Of a stretch of DNA of 64,000 bases, positions 34,425-43,234 are shown in pieces; position 1 is the stretch's first letter, and each line of letters begins with the position of its first letter. Made by a program: the position numbers and the translations under genes. The notes under the pieces are model-generated. The model ran no database searches and was not told where the DNA came from. It saw nothing but the letters and a program-made list of their open reading frames with translations. The stretch is from Polaribacter sp. Hel1_33_78 (GTDB lineage: Bacteria > Bacteroidota > Bacteroidia > Flavobacteriales > Flavobacteriaceae), in contig NZ_LT629794.1 in the NCBI RefSeq assembly GCF_900106075.1, positions 1,468,001 through 1,532,000 on the forward strand. Reading direction: 5' to 3'.

Positions 34425-34454
34425 GAGAGTTCTGATAAGAAATCTATAAAAAAA

Positions 34455-34474
34455 AACTCCCATAAATGGGAGTT
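34455..34474 (-). terminator. Terminator of the first acyl-CoA synthetase gene
   Basis: AACTCCCAT (34455-34463) and ATGGGAGTT (34466-34474) form a stem with a short loop. On the minus strand it is followed by a long T run, suiting the gene ending at 34497. Confidence 0.82.
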
Positions 34475-34496
34475 AAATTATAAGTTCTGTTATAAA

Positions 34497-36269
34497 TTAT
34501 ATATAAATCTTATCATATAAATCTTGATAAATATTTTTTATAATTGAACGTTTCATTTTCATGGTTGGTGTTAAATGTCCTCCATCAATAGACCATTCCT
34601 CTGGTGTTAATTCAAAACGTTTTATTTGTTCCCATTTCCCAAAGTTTTTGTTGCATTTGTCAACTTCTTCTTGAATCCTTTCTATTACAATTTCTGAAGC
34701 TATTATTTCGATATTTGTAGAACCAATTTCAATTTGTTTATGCTGAATCCATTCTCTTAAATATTCAAAATTTGGTTGAATAATTGCTGCTGGCATTTTT
34801 TCATTTTCACCCACAACCATCACTTGTTCTATAAATAAAGATTGTTTTAACTCACCCTCTAGTAAAGGAGGTATAACGTATTTTCCTCCAGAAGTTTTAA
34901 ACATTTCTTTAGTTCTTCCAGTAATTTTTAAAAATCCATCGACGTCAAACTCTCCTTTATCACCTGTATGAAAATACCCATCTTTGATAACTTCAGCCGT
35001 TTTTGCATCATCTTTGTAATACCCTTGCATTACATTATGACCTTTTACTAAAATTTCACCAGTTTTGGCAATTTTAACATCAATATCTTTGATAATTCTC
35101 CCGACAGTTCCTACTCTAAAGCCACCATTATTTTGGTCATTTACGGATATTACTGGGGATGTTTCTGTTAAGCCATAACCTTCCATAATTGGCATTCCCG
35201 CAGCAGCAAAAACACGTGTTAATCTTTGTTGTAAAGCAGCACTTCCAGAAACCATTAATTTTAATTCGCCTCCTAAAACAGCTTGCCATTTAGAAAATAT
35301 AAGTTTACGAGCTATACCCAATTGTTTTTCATACCACCAACCATTTGCACCATAAGGCTCATATTTTAAACCAAGATTTACTGCCCAGAAAAATAATCTC
35401 TTTTTTAAACCTGTTAAATCTTCACCTTTTAAAATAATTTTATCGAAGATTTTTTCATATAATCTTGGAACGGCAGTCATTACCTCTGGTTTAACCTCTT
35501 GGGCATTTTCGGTAAGTTTTTCTATTGATTCCGCAAAGTAAATTTCTACACCACAATATTGATATAAATACAAAATCATGCGCTCAAAAATATGACAAAC
35601 AGGTAAAAAACTTAGGGATCTAGTATTACCATAATCTAAAGGAACTCTTTTTTGAGAATATAAAACATTTTGAACAATGTTATTATGAGAGAGCATTACA
35701 CCCTTTGGTCTTCCTGTGGTTCCAGAGGTGTATATTAAAGTTGCTAAATCTTCTGGTTTTACAGCATCTTTTCTATTTTCAACTTCATTCTGGTTACTAG
35801 TGTCTTCGCCTAATTCTAGAATTTCATTCCAGCTTTTCTCATCTTTTACATCATCAAAAGTAAAAACACCTTTCAACTTTGTTTTACTTTTAATTTGATT
35901 TAGTTTTTCCAGAATAGTTACATCTGAAACAAAACAATAAATTGCTTCAGAATGGTTTAAAACATACTCATAATCTTCTTTAGAGATGGTTGGGTAAATG
36001 GGCACATTTTGTGCACCAGTTTGTAAAATTCCAATATCACAAATGTTCCATTCAGTTCTGTTGGTACTCGAGATAACTGCAATTTTATCGTTTGGTTGTA
36101 TGCCTAACTTTAGTAACCCTCTACTTAATTGATTAGATTGGTTTACATAATCTTGTGTAGAAATAGATTCCCATTTTTCATTGTGTTTTGTGGAAAATGC
36201 TTTTTTAAGATTGTAAGTTTCTAATTGATAATAAGGAAAATCAAATAATCTAGTAATTTCTGTAGGCAT
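34497..36269 (-). CDS. Long-chain acyl-CoA synthetase (copy 1)
   Basis: A 590-residue AMP-forming ligase of the long-chain fatty acid CoA ligase family. AMP-binding motif TLIYTSGTTGRPKGVMLSH near 178-196, then MEGYGLTETSP near 365, and YFHTGDKGEFDVDGFLKITGRTKEM near 438, with the catalytic Lys near the C-terminus in LTPTMKMKRS. It activates fatty acids for degradation or lipid synthesis. No signal peptide; likely membrane-associated. Upstream gap of 76 bp to the paralogue at 36346. A promoter-like pair (TTG 36321-36319, near-consensus box 36298-36292) precedes it. Confidence 0.92.
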   Translation of the reverse strand: MPTEITRLFDFPYYQLETYNLKKAFSTKHNEKWESISTQDYVNQSNQLSRGLLKLGIQPNDKIAVISSTNRTEWNICDIGILQTGAQNVPIYPTISKEDYEYVLNHSEAIYCFVSDVTILEKLNQIKSKTKLKGVFTFDDVKDEKSWNEILELGEDTSNQNEVENRKDAVKPEDLATLIYTSGTTGRPKGVMLSHNNIVQNVLYSQKRVPLDYGNTRSLSFLPVCHIFERMILYLYQYCGVEIYFAESIEKLTENAQEVKPEVMTAVPRLYEKIFDKIILKGEDLTGLKKRLFFWAVNLGLKYEPYGANGWWYEKQLGIARKLIFSKWQAVLGGELKLMVSGSAALQQRLTRVFAAAGMPIMEGYGLTETSPVISVNDQNNGGFRVGTVGRIIKDIDVKIAKTGEILVKGHNVMQGYYKDDAKTAEVIKDGYFHTGDKGEFDVDGFLKITGRTKEMFKTSGGKYVIPPLLEGELKQSLFIEQVMVVGENEKMPAAIIQPNFEYLREWIQHKQIEIGSTNIEIIASEIVIERIQEEVDKCNKNFGKWEQIKRFELTPEEWSIDGGHLTPTMKMKRSIIKNIYQDLYDKIYI

Positions 36270-36291
36270 AAGTTCTGTTTTTGTAGTATTG

Positions 36292-36321
36292 CAAAGTAGT
36301 ACTTTTACATTGATTTTACAA
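36292..36321 (-). promoter_or_regulatory. Possible promoter of acyl-CoA synthetase copy 1
   Basis: On the minus strand TTG (36321-36319), 20 bp, then TACTTTG (36298-36292), one base short of TAnnTTTG. Confidence 0.4.
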
Positions 36322-36345
36322 ATACTTATGAATAGACTTTAAGTT

Positions 36346-38109
36346 CTATGAATTATATATTTTTTGATGCAAATTTTTGTATTTTTCTTTAATTACTTTT
36401 CTTTTCATTTTCATTGTTGGTGTTAAATGTCCAGCTTCTATAGACCATTCATCCTGAGTAATTTCAAACTTTTTAATTTGCTCCCATTTTCCAAATTTTT
36501 GATTATGAAAATCGATTTCTTTTTGAATTCTAGAAATAATTTGTTCATCGGTAGTAACATCTGTAATTTTATATTCATGACGTTCTGCCCATTCTTCTAT
36601 GAAACTAAAATTAGGCTGAATTAATGCTGCTGGCATTTTTTCTCCTTCACCAATGACCATCACTTGTTCTATAAAACGAGATTGTTTTAGTTCGCTTTCT
36701 AAGGCAGCAGGGGCAATATATTTTCCTCCTGAAGTTTTAAAGATTTCTTTTTTTCTATCTGTGATTGTTAAAAATCCTTGCTTATCAATTTCACCAATAT
36801 CTCCTGTATGCAAATATCCGTCTATAATAGTTTTATTGGTCATTTCTTCATTTTTGTAATAGCCCAACATCACATTATCCCCTTTCATTAAAATCTCTCC
36901 ATCATCAGCAATTTTAACTTCTATACCGTCTAAAGGTTTACCAACAGTGCCAATTTTTAAACTATTATTTCGTAGGTCATTTAAAGTTCCTCCGGGAGAA
37001 GATTCAGTCATTCCATAACCTTCAAAAATATTAATTCCGGCAGCTGTAAAAACTCTGATTAATCGATGTTGAAGAGGAGCGCTTCCTGAAATCATAAACT
37101 GTAAATTACCCCCTAAAGCTTCTTGCCATTTAGAAAATATTAATTTTCTTGCAATATTTAATTTAAAGTGATAAAAAGCACTTTTTTTATTATAAGGTTC
37201 ATATTGCTCTCCCAAAGATACTGCCCAAAAGAAGAGTTGTTTTTTAATACCAGACAATTTACTCCCTTTATCCACTATTTTATCGAAAATTTTTTCCAAT
37301 AATCTTGGGACCACGGCCAAATAATGAGGTTTAACTTCTCTTATAGTGTCTCCAATTTTTTCTATACTTTCAGCAAAATAGATTTCAAAACCCATGAATA
37401 GGTTGTAATAAGAAGCACTTCTTTCAAAAATATGACAAATAGGTAGGTAACTAATAATTCTATTATTTCCTTGAGTTAAATCTATTCCTTTTGCCGTTTT
37501 AAAAACGGTAAAAACAATATTTTTATGAGACAGCATAACTCCTTTCGGGGTTCCAGTCGTACCAGAGGTGTAAATAATTGTTGCTAAATCTTCTGGTTTT
37601 ACATTTTGTTTTAAATCTTCAATTTTATCTTGGTAATTTTCTTTTTCTCCAATTTCCAGAAAAGAATTCCAACTATACGATGTTTGTAAATCCTGAAGAG
37701 AAAAAATATTTTTCAATTGGGTTTTACTCGCCACAGATTTAACTTTTTGATACAAGTCATCATCAGAAACAAAACAATATTTAGCATCGGAATGATTTAA
37801 AATATAACCGTAATCTTTTTCCGATAAAGTTGCATATAAAGGCACATTTTGTGCACCAATTTGTAAAATACCAATGTCTAAAATATGCCAATTTGGATTA
37901 TTATTTGAGGTAATTACTGCAATTTTATCATTTGGTTGCACACCTAATTTCAATAAAGAACTACTTACTTTATTTGCATCAGTTATAAATTGTTGTGTGG
38001 AAATACTTTTCCAACTATTTCCTTTTTTGTAGTTAAAACATTTTTTTTGTGGGAAATTTTCTAATTGATGGTAACCAAAATCAAAAATTCGAGAAATTTT
38101 ATGAGACAT
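36346..38109 (-). CDS. Long-chain acyl-CoA synthetase (copy 2)
   Basis: A 587-residue paralogue of the adjacent gene, with the same order of motifs: TIIYTSGTTGTPKGVMLSH, FEGYGMTESSPGG, YLHTGDIGEIDKQGFLTITDRKKEI and LTPTMKMKRK. Differences lie mainly in the N-terminal and lid regions, which suggests a different acyl-chain preference. The two copies probably arose by tandem duplication and may use different fatty acids; this is inference. No perfect -7 box is seen close upstream. Confidence 0.92.
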   Translation of the reverse strand: MSHKISRIFDFGYHQLENFPQKKCFNYKKGNSWKSISTQQFITDANKVSSSLLKLGVQPNDKIAVITSNNNPNWHILDIGILQIGAQNVPLYATLSEKDYGYILNHSDAKYCFVSDDDLYQKVKSVASKTQLKNIFSLQDLQTSYSWNSFLEIGEKENYQDKIEDLKQNVKPEDLATIIYTSGTTGTPKGVMLSHKNIVFTVFKTAKGIDLTQGNNRIISYLPICHIFERSASYYNLFMGFEIYFAESIEKIGDTIREVKPHYLAVVPRLLEKIFDKIVDKGSKLSGIKKQLFFWAVSLGEQYEPYNKKSAFYHFKLNIARKLIFSKWQEALGGNLQFMISGSAPLQHRLIRVFTAAGINIFEGYGMTESSPGGTLNDLRNNSLKIGTVGKPLDGIEVKIADDGEILMKGDNVMLGYYKNEEMTNKTIIDGYLHTGDIGEIDKQGFLTITDRKKEIFKTSGGKYIAPAALESELKQSRFIEQVMVIGEGEKMPAALIQPNFSFIEEWAERHEYKITDVTTDEQIISRIQKEIDFHNQKFGKWEQIKKFEITQDEWSIEAGHLTPTMKMKRKVIKEKYKNLHQKIYNS

Positions 38110-38187
38110 ATTTACAACTTAATTTCTGACAAGTTAGTAAAATGTTGGAACAAAAAAAAAAGCAACGGAAAGTTAACCTTTTTAAAC

Positions 38188-38982
38188 CTATAGTTTTTTA
38201 CTATTTAATAGGTATTTATTAAAACTTTTTCCGTTAATTTTAGTGTATTTAGATTCAATCTCATAAGCTACTTTCATATTTGTAATGTTAAATTCTCCTG
38301 ATACTTTCATGTATTTAATATTTAAGTCTTCTTCAAAATTTGTATTTTTAAAAGAAACTCCATTAAAAAAATTAGTATACTTAAATGTTGCAGAGTCTTT
38401 AAATACAGCATTAGAGAAGCTTACATTCGTGTTGAATTTGGCATATTTAAAAGTAGCAGTTTTATTAAAATTTGTATCCTTAAAACTAATATTTTCATCA
38501 AATTGAGCGTATTTAAATGTGCTGTCATTCATAAAAGAAGAACCAGAAAAATCAGAATTTCGTTCAAAACGGGAGTATTTAAACATTGCTTTTCTTTCGA
38601 AAGTACAGTTTTTAAATATAACTTCATCTTCAAAGTTAGCAGTGAATGTATAACCAGAATCTTCATCAGGAATATAAGCCAAAACATCATTTTTAAAAGT
38701 ACAGTTTGTAAAAGAGACTTTAACTTCAATTAATTTTTTAATTGTATTATTTGAATCGCTATAATTCCACCAGCTGGTTTTTTTCTTTTTAGGAAGTTTC
38801 TCAATAGCTTCATCCATAAATGTAAGATCTAGCACACCCACAATAGTTACATTTTGATAAGAAATTATATTACCTGCTTTTATCTCTTGCATTATGTCTG
38901 AAGCTTCAATATTTTTTTGAGCAAAGCCCATTGTAGATATCAAAAATAAACCGGATGCTATTAGGATAAATTTATTTTTCAT
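38188..38982 (-). CDS. Secreted protein with pentapeptide-like repeats
   Basis: About 264 residues. The signal peptide (KFILIASGLFLISTMGFAQ) begins at ATG 38982; the ATG at 39024 would add a poor 14-residue leader. The central part (about residues 95-235) has Phe spaced 5 and 6 residues alternately, in 22-residue units such as FKYAKFNTNVSFSNAVF followed by KDSAT, repeated about five times. This resembles Pentapeptide_4-type repeats and predicts a beta-helix. Near residue 70 it carries a basic KKKK stretch and SWW. No T9SS tail; probably periplasmic. Function unknown. Confidence 0.75.
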   Translation of the reverse strand: MKNKFILIASGLFLISTMGFAQKNIEASDIMQEIKAGNIISYQNVTIVGVLDLTFMDEAIEKLPKKKKTSWWNYSDSNNTIKKLIEVKVSFTNCTFKNDVLAYIPDEDSGYTFTANFEDEVIFKNCTFERKAMFKYSRFERNSDFSGSSFMNDSTFKYAQFDENISFKDTNFNKTATFKYAKFNTNVSFSNAVFKDSATFKYTNFFNGVSFKNTNFEEDLNIKYMKVSGEFNITNMKVAYEIESKYTKINGKSFNKYLLNSKKL

Positions 38983-39268
38983 TTTAAAAGTTTTTAATTG
39001 GTTTATATAGTAATGACACCTCATTTTTTAAGTTGTGACACAATCTTCCTTATTTTTTACTAAAAAGTAAATTTATATCGATTTTTTGTATTTTATTTTC
39101 AGCATAAATTAAAAATGTTTGCAAGATATTTATTGTTAAACAATATTCTTTAATTATTTTGTAAAATGCTTATAACATGATTTTTATCACCTTTAATTAT
39201 TTGTTTAAAATTTACCTTTAGACATGCTTTTGGTGAAGCATAGTTTAAAATTAATTAAAAATAATATT

Positions 39269-41998
39269 ATGGAAGTATTTCAAAAGGTAAAACCCCGTGT
39301 GTATAAATTTGGCGACAAACAAGCTGACGGTAGCAGTGCAATGAAAAACTTATTAGGTGGTAAAGGAGCTAATTTAGCAGAGATGAGTGCCATAGGTATT
39401 CCTGTCCCTCCAGGGTTTACCATCACTACTGAAGTTTGTACAGAATATAATTTATTAGGAAAGGAAACCGTTGTTGAGATGATTCGAGAGGAAATGGAAA
39501 CTTCTATCGAAAATATCGAAACTCTAATGGGAACAAAATTTGGTAATAAAGAGAATCCTCTTTTAGTTTCTGTGCGCTCTGGAGCAAGAGTTTCTATGCC
39601 AGGAATGATGGATACTGTCCTGAATCTTGGAATGAATGATGATGTTGTTTTAGGCTTAGCAAAGAAAACAAATAATGAACAATTTGCCTGGGATTCTTAT
39701 CGTCGTTTTATTCAAATGTATGGTGGTGTGGTTTTAGGAATGAAACCTGCTTCAAAGGATGATATTGATCCTTTTGAGGAGATTATGGAAAATTTAAAAG
39801 AAAAAAGAGGTATCGAACTCGATACTGAATTTACAATTAACGATTTAAAGGATTTGGTATTTGATTTTAAAGAGGCGGTTAAAAAAAGAACTGGTCACGA
39901 TTTCCCAACAAATCCGTGGGATCAACTTTGGGGAGCAATCATAGCAGTATTTAATAGTTGGAATGGTAATAGAGCCGTATATTATAGAAATATGCATGGA
40001 TATCCTGCAGATTGGGGTACAGCCGTAAATGTGCAAGCAATGGTTTATGGAAATATGGGAGACAATTCTGGTACAGGAGTTTGTTTTACGCGTGATGCTG
40101 GTACAGGAGAAAATGTGTTTAATGGTGAGTATTTAATAAATGCACAAGGAGAAGATGTTGTTGCTGGTGTTAGAACTCCTCAACAAATCACAAAATTAGG
40201 TTCAGAACGTTGGGCGGAATTAGCAAAAATTGAGGAAGAAGATAGAGTGCAAAATTATCCTTCTTTAGAAGAATTAATGCCTTCAATTTATAATGAACTT
40301 AATTCTTATCAAGACATACTAGAAAAACACTATCGTGATATGCAAGATATGGAGTTTACTATGCAAGATGGAAAACTTTGGATATTGCAAACTAGAAATG
40401 GAAAACGTACCGGAGCTGCTATGGTTAAAATAGCAATGGATTTATTGAAGGAAGGGATGATAGATGAAAAAGACGCCTTAACTTCAATACAAGCTATTAA
40501 ACTAGATGAACTTTTACATCCTATTTTTGATCCGAAGGCCCTAAAAAAAGCAAATGTTATTGCCCAAGGTTTACCCGCTTCTCCTGGAGCAGCGACTGGT
40601 AAAATTGTGTTTTTTGCTGATGAAGCTAACAAATATAAAAATAGTATTCTAGTAAGAATTGAAACTTCACCCGAAGATTTAGAAGGAATGAATATTGCCA
40701 AAGGTATTTTAACGGCACGAGGCGGTATGACATCTCACGCGGCTGTTGTAGCCCGAGGTATGGGGAAATGTTGTATTTCTGGTGCGGGAGCTTTAAAAAT
40801 AAATTATAAGACTAGAACACTTAAAGTTGGAGGTCATGAATATCATGAGGGAGATTGGATTTCATTGAATGGTTCTACGGGTAATATTATAGAAGGTAAG
40901 GTTGCCACGATTGAACCTGAATTAAGTGGTGAATTTGCAGAAGTGATGGAACTTTCGAATAAGTACGCAATAATGAAAGTAAGAACTAATGCAGACAGTC
41001 CGAAAGATGCGAAGATAGCGCGTAGTTTTGGAGCACAAGGTATTGGTTTAACAAGAACTGAGCATATGTTTTTTGAAGTGGATAGAATAAAAGCAATGCG
41101 CGAAATGATTTTAGCGGAAACTGTTAAAGGTAGAAAAAAGGCATTAAAAGATTTATTACCAATGCAACGAGCAGATTTTGAAGGTATTTTTGAAGCTATG
41201 GAAGGTTTACCGGTAACAATTCGTTTATTAGACCCGCCGTTACATGAGTTTGTGCCTCATCAATTGGCTACTCAAAAAGAATTAGCAGATGAAATGCATA
41301 TTTCATTACAATCAATAAAAAATAAAGTTTCAGAATTGGAAGAATTTAATCCAATGCTTGGGCATAGGGGTTGTAGATTAGGAAATACCTATCCAGAAAT
41401 TACAGAAATGCAAACGAGAGCTATTATTGAAGCTGCTTTAAATCTAAAAGAAAGGGGTATTCATTCTAAACCAGAAATTATGGTTCCTTTAGTTGGAACT
41501 TTTAAGGAATTTGAGTTTCAAGAAGAGATTATTAGAAGTACAGCAAATAAAATTTTTAAAGAAAGAGATAATAAATTGGAGTATTTAGTTGGAACAATGA
41601 TAGAAATTCCAAGAGCCGCATTAATGGCAGATAAAATTGCGGAAAAAGCAGATTTTTTCTCTTTTGGAACCAATGATTTAACACAAATGACATTTGGTTA
41701 TTCACGTGATGACGCAGGTAAATTTCTACCTACTTATATTGAAAAAGGGATTTTAAAAGTTGACCCTTTTGAGGTATTGGATCAAGAAGGAGTAGGGCAA
41801 TTAGTTATAATTGGAACAGAAAGAGGTAGAAGCGTAAAATCTAATTTAAAAGTAGGGATTTGTGGAGAACACGGAGGAGAACCCAGCTCTATCGAGTTTT
41901 GTTATAATTCAGGAATGGATTATGTGAGTTGCTCACCATATAGAGTACCAATTGCGAGATTAGTTTCTGCACAAGCAGCTATTAATTCAATTAAATAA
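39269..41998 (+). CDS. ppdK: Pyruvate, phosphate dikinase
   Basis: About 909 residues. It interconverts pyruvate, ATP and phosphate with PEP, AMP and pyrophosphate. The N-terminal ATP-grasp part has GGKGANLAEM near residue 30. The phospho-His domain has the catalytic His in GGMTSHAAVVARG (His 490). The C-terminal PEP/pyruvate barrel has GLTRTEHMFF, a GTNDLTQMT motif and the catalytic Cys in GICGEHGGEP near residue 868. Length is normal. I prefer ATG 39269 (EVFQKVKPRVYKFG) over ATG 39224. A terminator follows. Confidence 0.96.
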   Translation: MEVFQKVKPRVYKFGDKQADGSSAMKNLLGGKGANLAEMSAIGIPVPPGFTITTEVCTEYNLLGKETVVEMIREEMETSIENIETLMGTKFGNKENPLLVSVRSGARVSMPGMMDTVLNLGMNDDVVLGLAKKTNNEQFAWDSYRRFIQMYGGVVLGMKPASKDDIDPFEEIMENLKEKRGIELDTEFTINDLKDLVFDFKEAVKKRTGHDFPTNPWDQLWGAIIAVFNSWNGNRAVYYRNMHGYPADWGTAVNVQAMVYGNMGDNSGTGVCFTRDAGTGENVFNGEYLINAQGEDVVAGVRTPQQITKLGSERWAELAKIEEEDRVQNYPSLEELMPSIYNELNSYQDILEKHYRDMQDMEFTMQDGKLWILQTRNGKRTGAAMVKIAMDLLKEGMIDEKDALTSIQAIKLDELLHPIFDPKALKKANVIAQGLPASPGAATGKIVFFADEANKYKNSILVRIETSPEDLEGMNIAKGILTARGGMTSHAAVVARGMGKCCISGAGALKINYKTRTLKVGGHEYHEGDWISLNGSTGNIIEGKVATIEPELSGEFAEVMELSNKYAIMKVRTNADSPKDAKIARSFGAQGIGLTRTEHMFFEVDRIKAMREMILAETVKGRKKALKDLLPMQRADFEGIFEAMEGLPVTIRLLDPPLHEFVPHQLATQKELADEMHISLQSIKNKVSELEEFNPMLGHRGCRLGNTYPEITEMQTRAIIEAALNLKERGIHSKPEIMVPLVGTFKEFEFQEEIIRSTANKIFKERDNKLEYLVGTMIEIPRAALMADKIAEKADFFSFGTNDLTQMTFGYSRDDAGKFLPTYIEKGILKVDPFEVLDQEGVGQLVIIGTERGRSVKSNLKVGICGEHGGEPSSIEFCYNSGMDYVSCSPYRVPIARLVSAQAAINSIK

Positions 41999-42023
41999 TA
42001 TTTATATAATTTAATACGATGAT

Positions 42024-42057
42024 AAAACCCAGAAGTTTAATACTTCTGGGTTTTTTT
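42024..42057 (+). terminator. Strong terminator after ppdK
   Basis: AAAACCCAGAAGT (42024-42036) pairs with ACTTCTGGGTTTT (42042-42054) around TTAAT, with further T residues to 42057. Confidence 0.9.
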
Positions 42058-42106
42058 GCGAAGACTTTTCATCAATCATAAATAATTTTTTTAGTGTTGT
42101 AAAAGT

Positions 42107-42138
42107 AAAAAGACCAAATAGTTAAATTTGGTCTTTTT
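42107..42138. terminator. Second hairpin, terminator-like in both directions
   Basis: AAAAAGACCAAAT (42107-42119) pairs with ATTTGGTCTTTTT (42126-42138) around a 6-nt loop. It could serve the AraC-type gene ending at 42259 as well as backing up the ppdK terminator. Confidence 0.8.
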
Positions 42139-42258
42139 AAATTTCATAGCAATAAATTTATCAATTAATCCCCTAAAATAAATTAATAATCTATTGATAG
42201 ATTGTTTCACAAAGATAATACGGCAATAACAAAAAGAATTGTAAAAAAACGTAAAAAT

Positions 42259-43062
42259 TTACTGGTTTAGGTATGATTTTAATAATAAGTAATCTTTTTT
42301 TAAAAATGATTTTAAATTTTGCTTCATGAACAATTTAAAATCTTTTGCAAAATGCGAAGAGTCGTAATAGTTATATTTATAAATTAGATCTTTTAGCTCA
42401 ATATCTCCGGAATAGTATTTTCTCATTAGTTGTTGAAAACGAAATAATCTTATATACCTGCCAGGAGTTAACCCTACTATTTTTTTAAATTGTACTTCCA
42501 ATGTTTTTTGTGAAGTTGAAATTTCATTTATTATGTCTAATACATTCAATAGGCCCTCTTTTTCTCTAATTAGGTTAATAGCATCATCAATTTGTTTAGT
42601 ATTTTTATCAATATGAAGAAATGAGTTTAAAAAAAAAGAATTTAAATTTTGAATCAATTCTTCAGGTCCTTTAGATTTTTTGAAAATTGGCAAAAGTTTA
42701 TTATAAAAAGATTCATTAATTTGTGCTAATGGCAAGTGCCTACTCTTTAATTTAGATACATCAATATTCAATAATTTATGAAGTGCTGTTGGGTGAAAAT
42801 TAGCTCCGATGGACTCTGTAATAGAAACGGATGAAAAATCATATGACCTAAAGTACTGACCAGTAACCATAAGGTCAGTTAGAAGTGTTTCATTACCCTT
42901 AAAAACAATTTTTTGGTTACCATCTGGAATGTATAATAAATGTGTTAATCCAATAGGTAAAATAACAGATTTAAAAGGAATGTCCTCCTCCTCAAAAGAA
43001 ATGTAGAAGTATTTCTCAATTAAATGAGGAACTTCATTAGATTCAAAAAATTTATTATCCAT
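42259..43062 (-). CDS. AraC-family transcriptional regulator
   Basis: A 267-residue regulator. The C-terminal AraC helix-turn-helix pair is visible at about residues 165-255 (LDIINEISTSQKTLEVQFKK with an early GLTPGRYIRLFRFQQLM, then YNYYDSSHFAKDFKLFM). The N-terminal half (PIGLTHLLYIPDG, TGQYFRSYDFSS) resembles the ligand/dimer part of DUF6597-type AraC proteins. Target genes and ligand are unknown. TACATTTG lies 7 nt before the ATG. Confidence 0.85.
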   Translation of the reverse strand: MDNKFFESNEVPHLIEKYFYISFEEEDIPFKSVILPIGLTHLLYIPDGNQKIVFKGNETLLTDLMVTGQYFRSYDFSSVSITESIGANFHPTALHKLLNIDVSKLKSRHLPLAQINESFYNKLLPIFKKSKGPEELIQNLNSFFLNSFLHIDKNTKQIDDAINLIREKEGLLNVLDIINEISTSQKTLEVQFKKIVGLTPGRYIRLFRFQQLMRKYYSGDIELKDLIYKYNYYDSSHFAKDFKLFMKQNLKSFLKKDYLLLKSYLNQ

Positions 43063-43069
43063 AGCTTTT

Positions 43070-43077
43070 CAAATGTA
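43070..43077 (-). promoter_or_regulatory. Predicted -7 box immediately before the AraC gene
   Basis: The minus strand reads TACATTTG; the ATG at 43062 is 7 nt later. No -33 TTG at the usual distance. Confidence 0.4.
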
Positions 43078-43234
43078 GCTATGAAATTAAATAAATACTT
43101 GTAAAAAATCGTAAATAATTAAAATTTAGGCAATATGCTTAGTAGTGCAGGTTTTACAAAATGCTTTGTCATTTTTTGAACATATTTATATCTATCATAA
43201 TTTTTTAAACTTATTTTTATGAAAATAAGTTGAG

